A stretch of DNA of 64,000 nucleotides from NCBI GenBank assembly GCA_014896255.1, contig JADBKT010000006.1, positions 28,048 through 92,047 of the forward strand, in the 5' to 3' direction. The stretch's first letter is position 1, and each line of letters starts with the position of its first letter. Under the pieces are notes generated by a model. That model ran no database searches. It had not been told where the DNA came from and worked only from the letters and a program-made list of their open reading frames with translations. This DNA is from Hydrogenibacillus sp. (GTDB taxonomy: Bacteria; Bacillota; Bacilli; Thermicanales; DSM-22653). Positions 7,936-15,352 of this stretch are shown one piece after another. Both the position numbers and the translations under genes were made by a program.

Positions 7936-8574
7936 ATGGCGTTCGGCACGCTTGCGTCCATCGCGCTGTTCGCCGGGGTCTTGATCATCGTCTTGTGGGC
8001 GGTGTGGATCTCGCCCGTGAGCATCCATCTCGTGTTGCAGGTCGACCGCCGATGGGCGGTGACTGCCGCCGTGGCGGTGACGTTTCTGTACGGACGCGTT
8101 CGGGTGACGCGCGATCTTTGGCCGTCGTCCGGAAAAACGACGCGGACGGGCGGCCGCACCGCGGATAAGGCGGGCGAGCGGGACCGATCGCGAAGCGGAC
8201 GCACGGGCGGAGATGCCGGAAGGCTCTTTCGCGCCGTCCTTCGCCATCGCCGAGACTTCCGGAACATTCACCTCACTTCCTTTCGTTGGCGGTCGATCGT
8301 CGGAACGGGCGACGCGGCGGAGAGCGCGATCCTCTCCGGCCTGGCGCATCAAGTGAAAACGTTCGTCTGGGTGCTCCTCGCTTCTTGGACGACCGCCGAG
8401 CGCGTTCCGGAACTGACGGTGAAGCCCGACTTTCGGGCACCGAACTTTACCACCGCCCTCGACTGCATAGCGCACATTCGGCTCGGTGATGCTATGCTCA
8501 CGGCGATCAAGATCGCATACGCGATGCGAGGAAGGCGGGAGATGTCATGGACAATCATCCCATCGAGGGCCTGA
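7936..8574 (+). CDS. ytfI: YtfI-family (DUF2953) membrane-associated protein
   Basis: The 212-residue protein has one N-terminal membrane helix (about 8-28), a basic low-complexity stretch (about 65-95) and the DUF2953 core: F-R-W-R-S-I-V-G-T-G-D-A-A-E-S-A, V-K-P-D-F and D-C-I-A-H-I-R-L-G-D-A-M. Function is unknown; in B. subtilis ytfI sits directly before the sporulation gene ytfJ, as here. GGAGGTGAG (7917-7925) precedes ATG 7936. The end overlaps ytfJ by 28 bases, implying translational coupling. Placement right after the SASP gene suggests a sporulation role. Confidence 0.85.
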   Translation: MAFGTLASIALFAGVLIIVLWAVWISPVSIHLVLQVDRRWAVTAAVAVTFLYGRVRVTRDLWPSSGKTTRTGGRTADKAGERDRSRSGRTGGDAGRLFRAVLRHRRDFRNIHLTSFRWRSIVGTGDAAESAILSGLAHQVKTFVWVLLASWTTAERVPELTVKPDFRAPNFTTALDCIAHIRLGDAMLTAIKIAYAMRGRREMSWTIIPSRA

Positions 8575-9008
8575 TGGCCAAGGCCTTGGACAACATCAAG
8601 GGCATGGTCGACGTCTCGACGATCATCGGGGAACCGATCGTCACTCCGGACGGGAGCACCATTTTGCCGATCAGTAAGGTCGGGTTTGGATTCGTCGCCG
8701 GCGGGACGGAATTCGATCCCGGTACGTCCCAAGATGCGGAGCTGCCGTTCGGCGGCGGCAGCGGCGGCGGGGTGTCGATTCAGCCGGTCGGGTTTCTTGT
8801 CGTCGGCAGGACGGATGTGCGCTTTATTCCGCTGGAGCCGACGGTCCACCTGTACGATCGTTTGATCGACTTTGCGCCTAAAGCGTTTGATAAGCTGAAC
8901 GCGCTTATCCGCGGTACGCAAAACGGAGGTCAAGATCGAGGCGCCCAAGGCGCACAAAAAGGGTCAAAACGGGTGGTGCAGGTCGAGACGGAAGAAGAAG
9001 AGGCGTAA
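8547..9008 (+). CDS. ytfJ: GerW-family sporulation protein YtfJ
   Basis: This 153-residue protein has the Spore_YtfJ family core: H-P-I-E-G-L-M-A-K-A-L-D-N-I-K-G-M-V-D-V, I-I-G-E-P-I-V-T-P-D-G-S-T-I-L-P-I-S-K-V, G-F-G-F-V-A-G-G, then a Gly-rich block (G-G-G-S-G-G-G-V-S-I-Q-P-V-G-F-L-V-V). YtfJ is made in the forespore and is needed for normal germination (GerW). The basic tail after residue 125 is variable. It begins inside ytfI and shares its transcript. Confidence 0.93.
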   Translation: MDNHPIEGLMAKALDNIKGMVDVSTIIGEPIVTPDGSTILPISKVGFGFVAGGTEFDPGTSQDAELPFGGGSGGGVSIQPVGFLVVGRTDVRFIPLEPTVHLYDRLIDFAPKAFDKLNALIRGTQNGGQDRGAQGAQKGSKRVVQVETEEEEA

Positions 9009-9120
9009 AGCAAAATAGGCTTTGACCGGCGTCCGGTGGTCCAATCAAGAATCGATGTACCGGCGTATAACGAAGATGAAAAAAGCGCGGCCGATGGCGC
9101 GACGGGGCGGAGGGATGGAC

Positions 9121-9639
9121 GTGTGGCACGAGTATTCGACGGTAAAACTGCTCCAATACCTCATCCCCGCATCGCATTTTTTATTCGTCGATCGGCTCGG
9201 TGAAGACGAAGCGATTTTTCACTATCGCCGGGGCATTTATTTCGTCTACGACGACGGCGCCATCGTCGGCATGCCCAAGCCGAAACGCTGGGAGACGCTC
9301 TCTTTCGCCGATCTGTGGGGAATGCTGTACCGCTCGCCGTTTGTCAAAGATTACGATGAAGCGGGGATCTTCGATCTCGGCGAGTTTTTGCGCGACATCG
9401 GGTACGTCGTGGCGACCAAACGCACGCCGCTTGCCCATCTGTTTACCATCGCTCCGCGATATACGCCGGACGACGTCGTCGAGGAAGTGCGCATGCAGGG
9501 CGTTTCCTTTCCTTTTGCATTGTATCATGCCGTCATGGCTTGTACTCGGCATTATCACGAGAGCGGCCAGGAGGTCGAATTCGCCATCGTCGGCATCGAT
9601 TCGTACTCTTTGCCGAAGGAGCGGTTGGCCGATCCTTGA
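9121..9639 (+). CDS. hypothetical protein, unknown family
   Basis: The protein has about 172 residues, is rich in aromatic residues and has no signal peptide or membrane helix. Recognisable stretches are W-H-E-Y-S-T-V-K-L-L-Q-Y-L-I-P, R-R-G-I-Y-F-V-Y-D-D-G-A-I-V-G-M-P-K-P-K and L-G-E-F-L-R-D-I-G-Y-V-V-A-T-K-R-T-P. I do not recognise it. GTG 9121 is chosen because GGAGG at 9109-9113 lies seven bases upstream; ATG 9115 touches that site, and the frame is open further up to 9022. It follows ytfJ in the same direction and could be co-transcribed, which is the only hint of a sporulation link. Confidence 0.7.
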   Translation: MWHEYSTVKLLQYLIPASHFLFVDRLGEDEAIFHYRRGIYFVYDDGAIVGMPKPKRWETLSFADLWGMLYRSPFVKDYDEAGIFDLGEFLRDIGYVVATKRTPLAHLFTIAPRYTPDDVVEEVRMQGVSFPFALYHAVMACTRHYHESGQEVEFAIVGIDSYSLPKERLADP

Positions 9640-9733
9640 CGGACGCCGATAGGCCGAAGACGCTCCCTTGTGGGCGGCGCACGGACCAACGGCGTGGAGC
9701 GGCGGAGGATGAACGGGCGATAAAACGGCGTGC

Positions 9734-9779
9734 TTGCCGGGCCGTCTTCGCTCTGATATAATTTCCTGTGATTAAATCA
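9734..9779 (+). promoter_or_regulatory. sigma-A promoter of fabI with palindrome at the start site
   Basis: TTGCCG (9734-9739), a 17-base spacer and a perfect TATAAT (9757-9762). An exact 11-base palindrome, TGATTAAATCA (9769-9779), sits at the expected transcription start and just before the GGAGG. It is a candidate operator. It does not match the FapR box pattern seen upstream of fapR at 49887-49903. Confidence 0.72.
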
Positions 9780-9795
9780 GGTGGAGGCGGCGACG

Positions 9796-10569
9796 ATGGC
9801 TTTATTACAAGATCGTACATATGTCGTCATGGGGGTGGCCAACCAGCGGTCGATCGCTTGGGGGATCGCCCGTGCGCTGGACGCGCAAGGCGCCCGGCTG
9901 GTGTTTACGTATCAAGGGGAGCGGTTAAAGGAGGCCGTCGAATCGCTGGTCAAAACGCTCGGCCGAGACGACGCCCTTCTGTATCCGCTCGATGTGACGC
10001 GGGACGAGGAAATCGACGGGTTGAGGGCCTTTTTGGAGACGAACGTCGGCACCATCCACGGTCTCGTGCATGCCGTGGCCTTCGCCAAGAAAGAAGAACT
10101 CGAAGGCGAATACGTGGATACGTCCCGCGACGGGTTTCACCTCGCGCACGATGTGAGCGTCTATTCGCTCGTCGGCGTGTCGCGTGCGCTTCGGCCGCTC
10201 TTCCGGGAAGGCGGGAGCATCGTAACGCTCACCTACCTCGGCAGCGAACGGGTCGTCCCGAACTACAACATCATGGGTGTGGCCAAAGCCTCGCTCGAGG
10301 CGAGCGTGCGTTATCTGGCGAACGACCTGGGGAAAGACGGCATCCGCGTCAACGCCATCTCCGCCGGGCCGATCCGCACCGTGTCGGCCAAAGGGGTGAG
10401 CGGCTTCAACGATATTTTGCACGTCATCGAGGCGCGCGCGCCGCTGCGCCGCAATGTGACGCAGGAAGACGTCGGCGCGGTGGCGATGTTCTTGATGAGC
10501 GATCTTTCCCGTGCGGTGACGGGGGAAGTGATTCACGTCGACAGCGGCTATCACATCATGGGGCTTTAG
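9796..10569 (+). CDS. fabI: enoyl-[acyl-carrier-protein] reductase FabI
   Basis: FabI performs the last reduction of each fatty-acid elongation cycle, using NAD(P)H. The 257-residue short-chain dehydrogenase-like fold shows the FabI cofactor loop G-V-A-N-Q-R-S-I-A-W-G near the N-terminus and the catalytic pair Tyr157 and Lys164 in the FabI-specific Y-x6-K spacing (N-Y-N-I-M-G-V-A-K). ATG 9796 is preferred to GTG 9781 since GGAGG lies at 9783-9787. The gene is separate from the fapR-plsX-fabHDG cluster 40 kb away and has its own promoter. It overlaps the convergent GNAT gene by 14 bases. Confidence 0.96.
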   Translation: MALLQDRTYVVMGVANQRSIAWGIARALDAQGARLVFTYQGERLKEAVESLVKTLGRDDALLYPLDVTRDEEIDGLRAFLETNVGTIHGLVHAVAFAKKEELEGEYVDTSRDGFHLAHDVSVYSLVGVSRALRPLFREGGSIVTLTYLGSERVVPNYNIMGVAKASLEASVRYLANDLGKDGIRVNAISAGPIRTVSAKGVSGFNDILHVIEARAPLRRNVTQEDVGAVAMFLMSDLSRAVTGEVIHVDSGYHIMGL

Positions 10570-11035
10570 TGTGCGCCTGGAGCGGTTTTTCCATGGCCAC
10601 GTGTTCGATGCCGGCTTCCGTAAAGGGCGCCCCGAGCTTCCGGTAGCCGAGCCGTTCATAAAAACCGACGACGGGCCGTTGGGCGTGCAGATACGCTCGA
10701 ACGTGCCCGTTTGTTTTTGCCCACGCCTCCGCCGCTTTCATCAGCGCGCGTCCGGCACCGCGGGAGCGAAAGGACGGGAGTACGGCGACGCGTTCCACCT
10801 TTACCGCGCCGTCGCGGTACGGCCGAAGCCTTAAGCATCCGGCCGGTTCGCCGTCCATCGTGAGCAGAATGTATACGGTTTTCGGATCGTCGTCGTAGGC
10901 GTCGATCTCGAGCGCCTCCGGGACCCCCTGCTCGTCGATGAATACGCGGCGACGGATGTCGAAGACGGCGCGACGGGTTTCGGCTTGATCGCCAATGTCG
11001 TGATCGTTGGGGATGATGTGCGCTTGTACGGTCAT
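10556..11035 (-). CDS. GNAT family N-acetyltransferase
   Basis: The 159-residue protein shows the GNAT acetyl-CoA binding core: V-E-R-V-A-V-L-P-S-F-R-S-R-G-A-G-R-A-L-M, followed by F-Y-E-R-L-G-Y-R. The N-terminal pattern V-F-D-I-R-R-R-V-F-I-D-E-Q-G-V-P is typical of the YjcF/ElaA-like subgroup. The acceptor substrate cannot be deduced. It faces fabI tail to tail and shares 14 bases with it, so neither has room for its own terminator. Confidence 0.88.
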   Translation of the reverse strand: MTVQAHIIPNDHDIGDQAETRRAVFDIRRRVFIDEQGVPEALEIDAYDDDPKTVYILLTMDGEPAGCLRLRPYRDGAVKVERVAVLPSFRSRGAGRALMKAAEAWAKTNGHVRAYLHAQRPVVGFYERLGYRKLGAPFTEAGIEHVAMEKPLQAHTKAP

Positions 11036-11118
11036 GGTCGATCACCGCTTTCCACAACTTTTCCTGTCGCATTGCGTAGAAATGGATGATCTATGAAACG
11101 ACGGAGGCGGACGGAGCC

Positions 11119-11775
11119 ATGCGGCCGTTCAACAGGTTTTGGGCATTATCGCTGGCGCTTTCTTTATTGATCGTGCTGTTCCTGGGCTGTATGTACGACG
11201 CGGCGTCGGCCGCCGGAGAACTCGATGTGGGGAAAATCCGCGTCAACGACGAGGTCGTCTACGACGCCAAGTCTCCATCGAGTACGCTCATCGCCTCTCT
11301 CGGCGGGCAGGTCCGGCTGGCGCTTCAGCAGTTGGCGTCCGCCTTCAACGTGATTTTTAATTGGGATCCGGCCACGAAAACGGCGAGTTTTTATCAACCG
11401 GAAGTGCATATGCTCACGGCTTCGCTCGTGGAAAAGAAAGAGGAAGGCATCGAGATCAAGTGGCCTTTCGGTCTTGTCAAATCGGGCGACAAGCTCGATC
11501 GGTTTTTCGTTTATGTGGAAGTGAACCGCCTGCCGGAACGCGGAATGGAGTTCCGGTTGAACGTCGGGGCTCCCGGAAAACCGGGCAGCGGAGAGTTCGC
11601 CGTGGTACCCGGAACGGTCAAACTGGACGACACGAGCGGGTGGATCATCTTCGAGGTGCGGAATGCGCGTTTCGCCGATGCCGGCGACTATCGCATCCAA
11701 TTGCAGGTCCGCGGGTCGAAGACGAACGACCGCTATGTGACGATCGGCGAAAAGACGATCGTCGCCACGCGCTAA
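11119..11775 (+). CDS. secreted protein with copper amine oxidase-like stalk domain
   Basis: After a signal peptide (M-R-P-F-N-R-F-W-A-L-S-L-A-L-S, hydrophobic to A-A-S-A), residues about 35-95 resemble the N-terminal stalk domain found in many Bacillales cell-surface proteins (V-N-D-E-V-V-Y-D, L-G-G-Q-V-R-L-A-L-Q-Q-L-A, W-D-P-A-T-K-T-A-S-F). The rest forms a beta-rich domain ending D-A-G-D-Y-R-I-Q-L-Q-V, like an Ig fold. No catalytic residues are evident. ATG 11119 gives a clean signal peptide, while the upstream in-frame ATG 11086 would add an unlikely charged leader. A shared terminator follows at 11803-11833. Confidence 0.7.
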   Translation: MRPFNRFWALSLALSLLIVLFLGCMYDAASAAGELDVGKIRVNDEVVYDAKSPSSTLIASLGGQVRLALQQLASAFNVIFNWDPATKTASFYQPEVHMLTASLVEKKEEGIEIKWPFGLVKSGDKLDRFFVYVEVNRLPERGMEFRLNVGAPGKPGSGEFAVVPGTVKLDDTSGWIIFEVRNARFADAGDYRIQLQVRGSKTNDRYVTIGEKTIVATR

Positions 11776-11802
11776 AATCGTTCGATGAGCTCGATCGACA
11801 TG

Positions 11803-11833
11803 TAAAAACGCCGCTCGGTGCGCGGCGTTTTTT
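11803..11833 (+). terminator. bidirectional terminator between convergent genes
   Basis: AAAAACGCCGC (11803-11813) pairs with GCGGCGTTTTTT, loop TCGGTGC. T-runs on both strands let it end both the stalk-domain gene and the DUF1885 gene. Confidence 0.9.
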
Positions 11834-12242
11834 ATTTTTTCTTCCCGGTGAAGTACTGCAGGCGGCCGTTGAACAAGATGAGTTCGGCGTGGTAATGTTT
11901 GGCCAGGTAGCGGGCGAGCTCATTCGCCTTGCCGAGGTCGCCCTGCGTCGCGTCGTCCGGAAGGGTGATCTGGACGACGCCGATGCCGTCCGTCGTCTTC
12001 GCGGTCATGAGCAGCCGGCGGTACATGACGGGATCGTGGCCGACGAGCTCGAGGTAGGTCAGGTCGCCTTGCCGTTTTTCTTCAATCGTGTACGGGAAGG
12101 CGTAGTGCGCATAGTCCCAGCCGAGCTGGACGCCCGTTTTCTCCAGCTGGGCGCGGTATGCTTCCAGCGCCTTGCGCAGGGTGTTCACCGACACCTCTTC
12201 GCCTTCTTGCGGTGTCCAGCGGATATAGGCGCTTTTGGGCAT
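11832..12242 (-). CDS. DUF1885 family protein
   Basis: The 136-residue cytoplasmic protein matches the small Bacillales family DUF1885 by its characteristic order: S-A-Y-I-R-W near the start, Y-A-F-P-Y-T-I-E-E-K, L-E-L-V-G-H-D-P-V-M-Y-R, V-V-Q-I-T-L-P-D-D-A-T-Q-G-D-L-G-K-A-N-E-L-A-R-Y-L-A-K, and L-I-L-F-N-G-R-L-Q-Y-F at the end. No biochemical function is established to my knowledge. AAAGGATG precedes ATG 12242. Downstream of the DUF1450 gene on the same strand, 58 bases apart, so a two-gene unit is possible. Confidence 0.82.
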   Translation of the reverse strand: MPKSAYIRWTPQEGEEVSVNTLRKALEAYRAQLEKTGVQLGWDYAHYAFPYTIEEKRQGDLTYLELVGHDPVMYRRLLMTAKTTDGIGVVQITLPDDATQGDLGKANELARYLAKHYHAELILFNGRLQYFTGKKK

Positions 12243-12300
12243 GACGCTTCATCCTTTCATGATGTGTCTTGAATCCAAAAGCGACTGCACGTGCCCGATC

Positions 12301-12549
12301 TTACGCTTTCGTACCGGCGGTGCTTCTGGCCGCCAGCGCGTCCCCCAGTTCTTCCAAAAATTCTTCGAGGTCGTCGCCGAAGACGACCTCCCGCCCGATG
12401 AGCGCATACGGGACGTCGTCGCAGAACGCACAACGGTTTTGACACTTGGCGACGATGACGTTCAAGCCGGCGCGCCGGGCCATCTCTTCGACGGCCGCGA
12501 CGACTTCGGTTGCGGCGTTGTTTTGGCAAAGGCTCACAAATCGCGCCAT
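12301..12549 (-). CDS. YuzB-like DUF1450 cysteine-containing protein
   Basis: The roughly 82-residue protein has a thioredoxin-like/ferredoxin-like pattern with Cys near the start (S-L-C-Q-N-N) and a C-Q-N-R-C-A-F-C cluster before D-D-V-P-Y-A-L-I-G, as in DUF1450 (YuzB). Such proteins are widespread in Bacillales; the cysteines suggest metal or redox chemistry, unproven. ATG 12549 is chosen because AAGGAG lies nine bases before it; the adjacent in-frame ATG 12555 is only three bases from that site. Confidence 0.75.
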   Translation of the reverse strand: MARFVSLCQNNAATEVVAAVEEMARRAGLNVIVAKCQNRCAFCDDVPYALIGREVVFGDDLEEFLEELGDALAARSTAGTKA

Positions 12550-12659
12550 CGCCATCGGCTCCTTTTGAGCGAGCGAATTGCTTGAGACCATTGTACCACA
12601 ATGCATTCGGCAAAAGGAAGGGATCCGTCCGTGACGAAAGGAGCAGGATCATTTTTCCA

Positions 12660-12689
12660 TTGACATCAATGAGCTATACCGTATAGAAT
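12660..12689 (+). promoter_or_regulatory. sigma-A promoter of the SR1-like RNA
   Basis: Consensus TTGACA at 12660-12665, an 18-base spacer and TAGAAT at 12684-12689. Expected start near 12696. In B. subtilis the SR1 gene is repressed by CcpN under glycolytic conditions; no CcpN site can be called confidently here. Confidence 0.75.
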
Positions 12690-12756
12690 AATGACACATA
12701 AGAAAGCGGATTCAAGAACAAACAGTAGGACATATTGTCCGGGAGGGGCGAGCCAG

Positions 12757-12918
12757 ATGGGGCAATACGTGTGCCGATCGTGCGGACGTGTCGTCGGGCA
12801 TTTTGAGACACACAAAGTAACGGTGTTGTTCGTCCGTCCGGACGGCATGTGCCCGGCCTGTCGACGGGAAGAAGCGCGCTATGCGGTGCAAAGCACGGTA
12901 TTGTCCGGCGATCAGTAG
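12757..12918 (+). CDS. SR1P-like GapA-binding zinc-ribbon peptide
   Basis: The 53-residue peptide reads M-G-Q-Y-V-C-R-S-C-G-R-V-V-G-H-F-E-T-H-K-V-T-V-L-F near its start and ends with a second cysteine pair, C-P-A-C-R. The order M-G-x-x-V-C-x-x-C, H-F-E, K-V-T-x-L is that of SR1P, the peptide encoded on SR1 that binds glyceraldehyde-3-phosphate dehydrogenase GapA in B. subtilis. It is longer than the 39-residue B. subtilis form. GGGAGGGG precedes ATG 12757; the frame is open upstream but without similarity. Four cysteines suggest zinc binding. Confidence 0.72.
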   Translation: MGQYVCRSCGRVVGHFETHKVTVLFVRPDGMCPACRREEARYAVQSTVLSGDQ

Positions 12919-12948
12919 CGGGACGCGGTTCGAGGCGCTCCGATCGAC

Positions 12949-12990
12949 AAAAAAAAATCCCCGGCGCCGCCAAGCGCAGGGGATTTTTTG
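12949..12990 (+). terminator. bidirectional terminator between SR1-like RNA and speA
   Basis: An A-run followed by ATCCCCGGCGC, a loop, GCGCAGGGGAT with a one-base bulge and TTTTTT. It serves the plus-strand small RNA and the minus-strand speA gene. Confidence 0.9.
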
Positions 12991-13004
12991 TATGCTTGTC
13001 GCGA

Positions 13005-14471
13005 TCATCGGAGCGGCGTCCGCTCTTTGATCACCTTGACGGTCTTTAATGTCGCGTCTTCCGGACCTTGAACGGGGAGCCCTTCCTCGACGTTCGCTTT
13101 GATGTATTCGATGTTTTCCCGGGTCAAAATTTCACCGGGCATGACGACGGGGATGCCCGGCGGGTAGACCATGATGAACTCGGCCATGATGCGGTCTTCC
13201 GCGGCATCGAGCGGCACGCGCTCCGTCTCGGCGTAGAACGCATCACGCGGAGACAGGGCGAGGGCCGGCATCTCCGGCAGGAGGATCGGCCGCGTCGCTT
13301 TGGCGCCGTTTTGCCGGTGCGCATGCGAGAGCCGGCGAAGGGCGTCGGTGAGCCGGCGGACGGCGTCGTCGTCGTCGGCCAAGGTGAAGAGGAACAGCGC
13401 GTTGTATAGGTCCGACAGCTCCACTTCAATGCCGGCGTGTTCCCGGAGCCAGACTTCCGCATCCGAGCCCGAGATGCCGAGGCCTAAGACGTGGACGGTG
13501 AGTTTGGTCGGATCGAGCCCGAAGGCGTCGGGCGGTACGTCGTCCGCTTCCAGGGCGACGAGCCCGGGGATCGTGCGGACGGCGCGCCGGACGATCTCCG
13601 CGCGCTCCATCGCCGCCTCCAGCTTGTCCCGCCCGAGTAAAGCGAGCTGCCGGCGGGCCGTATCGAGCGAGGCGAGCAGGAGGTAGGAGGTGGATGTCGT
13701 CATGAGGAGCGAGAGCGTAACGCGCAGCCGCTCCGGCGTAAGGCGCCGTCCCTGGTGGAGGAGGAGCGAGCTTTGGGTGAGCGATCCGCCGAGCTTATGC
13801 ACGCTCGTCGCCGCGGCGTCGGCGCCGGATTGCATCGCCGACGGGGGCAGTTTGGGATGAAAGGCAAAGTGTGCGCCGTGGGCTTCGTCGACGAGCACCG
13901 GAATGTCGCGCCGGTGGGCCGCTTCGACGATCGCCGGAAGATCGACGGCGACGCCGTAGTACGTCGGACTCACGACGAGCACGGCTTTGGCGTCGGGATG
14001 CTCGTCCAGCGCCTTGTTCACCGCCGCGGCGCTCACGCCGTGGGCGATGCCGAAGCGTTCGTCCATCTCCGGGTAGATGAAGATCGGGACGGCACCGGCG
14101 AGGACGATCGCCGAGAGGACCGATTTATGCACGTTGCGCGGGACGACGATCTTCTCCCGCGGGCCGACGGCGGCCAGCACCATGGCCATGATCGCCGTCG
14201 ATGTCCCTTGAACGGAAAAAAAGGCGTTTTCCGCGCCGAACGCTTCGGCCGCCAGGCGCTCGGCGTCGCGGATGATGCCCCGGGGGGCGTGAAGGTCGTC
14301 GAGCGGGGCGATGTTGATGAGATCGATGGCCAGCGTCTTTTCCCCGACCCACTCCCGAAAGGCCGGGTCCATGCCGCGGCCCGCCTTATGCCCCGGGATG
14401 TGGAACGGGTAGGCGCCGCGTCGGGCGTGCGCGATCAGCCCTTCAAAGAGCGGTGCGCGCGTTTGGTCCAC
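13005..14471 (-). CDS. speA: arginine decarboxylase SpeA (Orn/Lys/Arg decarboxylase family)
   Basis: SpeA makes agmatine from arginine as the first step to spermidine. The 488-residue fold-I PLP enzyme has F-H-I-P-G-H-K-A-G-R-G near the N-terminus, the cofactor motif D-E-A-H-G-A-H-F and the PLP lysine in A-T-S-V-H-K-L-G-G-S-L-T-Q-S. Length matches Bacillus SpeA (about 490) rather than the 700-residue inducible acid-resistance decarboxylases. GTG 14471 follows AAGAAGGTG. Lysine or ornithine specificity cannot be excluded from sequence, but the SR1-speA neighbourhood supports arginine. Promoter at 14520-14548. Confidence 0.88.
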   Translation of the reverse strand: MDQTRAPLFEGLIAHARRGAYPFHIPGHKAGRGMDPAFREWVGEKTLAIDLINIAPLDDLHAPRGIIRDAERLAAEAFGAENAFFSVQGTSTAIMAMVLAAVGPREKIVVPRNVHKSVLSAIVLAGAVPIFIYPEMDERFGIAHGVSAAAVNKALDEHPDAKAVLVVSPTYYGVAVDLPAIVEAAHRRDIPVLVDEAHGAHFAFHPKLPPSAMQSGADAAATSVHKLGGSLTQSSLLLHQGRRLTPERLRVTLSLLMTTSTSYLLLASLDTARRQLALLGRDKLEAAMERAEIVRRAVRTIPGLVALEADDVPPDAFGLDPTKLTVHVLGLGISGSDAEVWLREHAGIEVELSDLYNALFLFTLADDDDAVRRLTDALRRLSHAHRQNGAKATRPILLPEMPALALSPRDAFYAETERVPLDAAEDRIMAEFIMVYPPGIPVVMPGEILTRENIEYIKANVEEGLPVQGPEDATLKTVKVIKERTPLR

Positions 14472-14519
14472 CGCTGTTCACCTTCTTCTGTGCGGCATAA
14501 GTTCCATACAACGCCCCAC

Positions 14520-14548
14520 AGTATAGCAGACGATGCCGGTGAGGAAAA
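14520..14548 (-). promoter_or_regulatory. extended -10 promoter of speA
   Basis: On the minus strand TGCTATACT places TATACT at 14525-14520 with an extended-minus-10 TG; the -35 region (TTTTCC, 17 bases away) is poor. The leader to GTG 14471 is about 40 bases. Confidence 0.5.
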
Positions 14549-14608
14549 GCGGCCCGAACGCTCAATATTAAGATTCGTTTACAGCGCTTTCACGTCCATG
14601 CTCCAAGA

Positions 14609-14617
14609 TGGTATAAT
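14609..14617 (+). promoter_or_regulatory. extended -10 promoter of the CBS-domain gene
   Basis: TG-G-TATAAT at 14609-14617 is a perfect extended -10. TTTCAC lies 18 bases upstream as a weak -35. It drives the gene starting at 14684. Confidence 0.6.
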
Positions 14618-14683
14618 GAAATCGGCTCGTCGCTCGCCGCTTGGATGAACGGGGGAGAACGAGAGAAAGGATGAGCGCTTCGG

Positions 14684-15139
14684 ATGAACATCGCTTTCTT
14701 CTTGTTGCCGAAAGAGGAAGTCGTCTACGTCACCCCGCGCACGACGATGCGACAAGCTTTGGAGCGTATGGAGCGCCATCGGTATAACGCCGTGCCGATC
14801 GTCGACCAACACGGTTGTTACGTCGGCACGCTCACGGAGGGCGATCTCCTATGGAAGATCAAAAACACGCCGGGACTCGATTTTTCCAATACGCATACCG
14901 TGCGCGTCGAGGAGATTCCGTTGTACAAACAACATCAACCGGTGCGCATCGACGCGACGATGGAAGATCTCATCAATCTGGCGATGGAACAAAACTTCGT
15001 GCCCGTCGTCGACGAACGCGGCGTGTTCATCGGCATCGTCCGCCGCAAGGAGATCTTGGAGTATTGCGCGCGCAGCTTAAAATCGTCGGATAGGTCCGCC
15101 GAATTATACGCCGCGAGCCAGGCGGTAGAGCGGGAATAA
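14684..15139 (+). CDS. CBS-domain pair protein
   Basis: The 151-residue soluble protein contains two CBS motifs (about 13-65 and 75-130), seen as V-T-P-R-T-T-M-R-Q-A-L-E-R-M-x(4)-Y-N-A-V-P-I-V-D-Q-H-G and I-D-A-T-M-E-D-L-I-N-L-A-x(3)-F-V-P-V-V-D-E-R-G, each followed by Y/F-V-G/I-G-x-L/V. CBS pairs bind adenine nucleotides or c-di-AMP and regulate partners. The N-terminus M-N-I-A-F-F-L-L-P-K-E-E-V is characteristic of a group of stand-alone Firmicute CBS proteins. No partner domain is attached and no obvious partner gene is adjacent. Confidence 0.82.
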   Translation: MNIAFFLLPKEEVVYVTPRTTMRQALERMERHRYNAVPIVDQHGCYVGTLTEGDLLWKIKNTPGLDFSNTHTVRVEEIPLYKQHQPVRIDATMEDLINLAMEQNFVPVVDERGVFIGIVRRKEILEYCARSLKSSDRSAELYAASQAVERE

Positions 15140-15257
15140 GGTTTGAAATGTTTCCTCCGCGACGGAAAGCAACCGTTCGCCGGGCGTGCTTGGCGATACA
15201 AGCGTTTCTCCGACCACAACAACCGTAGCACAGCGGCGGATTTTCCGCAAATCCCCC

Positions 15258-15286
15258 TTGAAATTCTTCCGTGTTCATAGTAAGAT
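15258..15286 (+). promoter_or_regulatory. sigma-A promoter upstream of the 15353 gene
   Basis: TTGAAA (15258-15263), a 17-base spacer, TAAGAT (15281-15286). The rest of the 213-base gap shows no conserved RNA or terminator that I can see. Confidence 0.5.
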
Positions 15287-15352
15287 AGGATTACCCCAGA
15301 CAAATAGTATGAATTCCCTGAACACATTTTCTGGAAAGGGGGGGCGAACGGG

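Larger units (their letters stand above)
12696..12990 (+). ncRNA. candidate SR1-like dual-function small RNA
   Basis: A consensus promoter at 12660-12689 and a strong terminator at 12949-12990 delimit an RNA of about 295 bases that carries only one small reading frame, an SR1P-like peptide at 12757-12918. In B. subtilis, SR1 is a regulatory RNA and messenger lying between pdhD and speA; here speA is the convergent neighbour. The base-pairing function with ahrC mRNA cannot be tested from this window. The assignment rests on peptide similarity plus position. Confidence 0.6.

Noticed and set aside
9769..9779. A FapR box upstream of fabI
   Set aside because: The palindrome lacks the ACC/GGT core and TTA/TAA ends of the FapR site; it was kept only as an operator for an unknown regulator.
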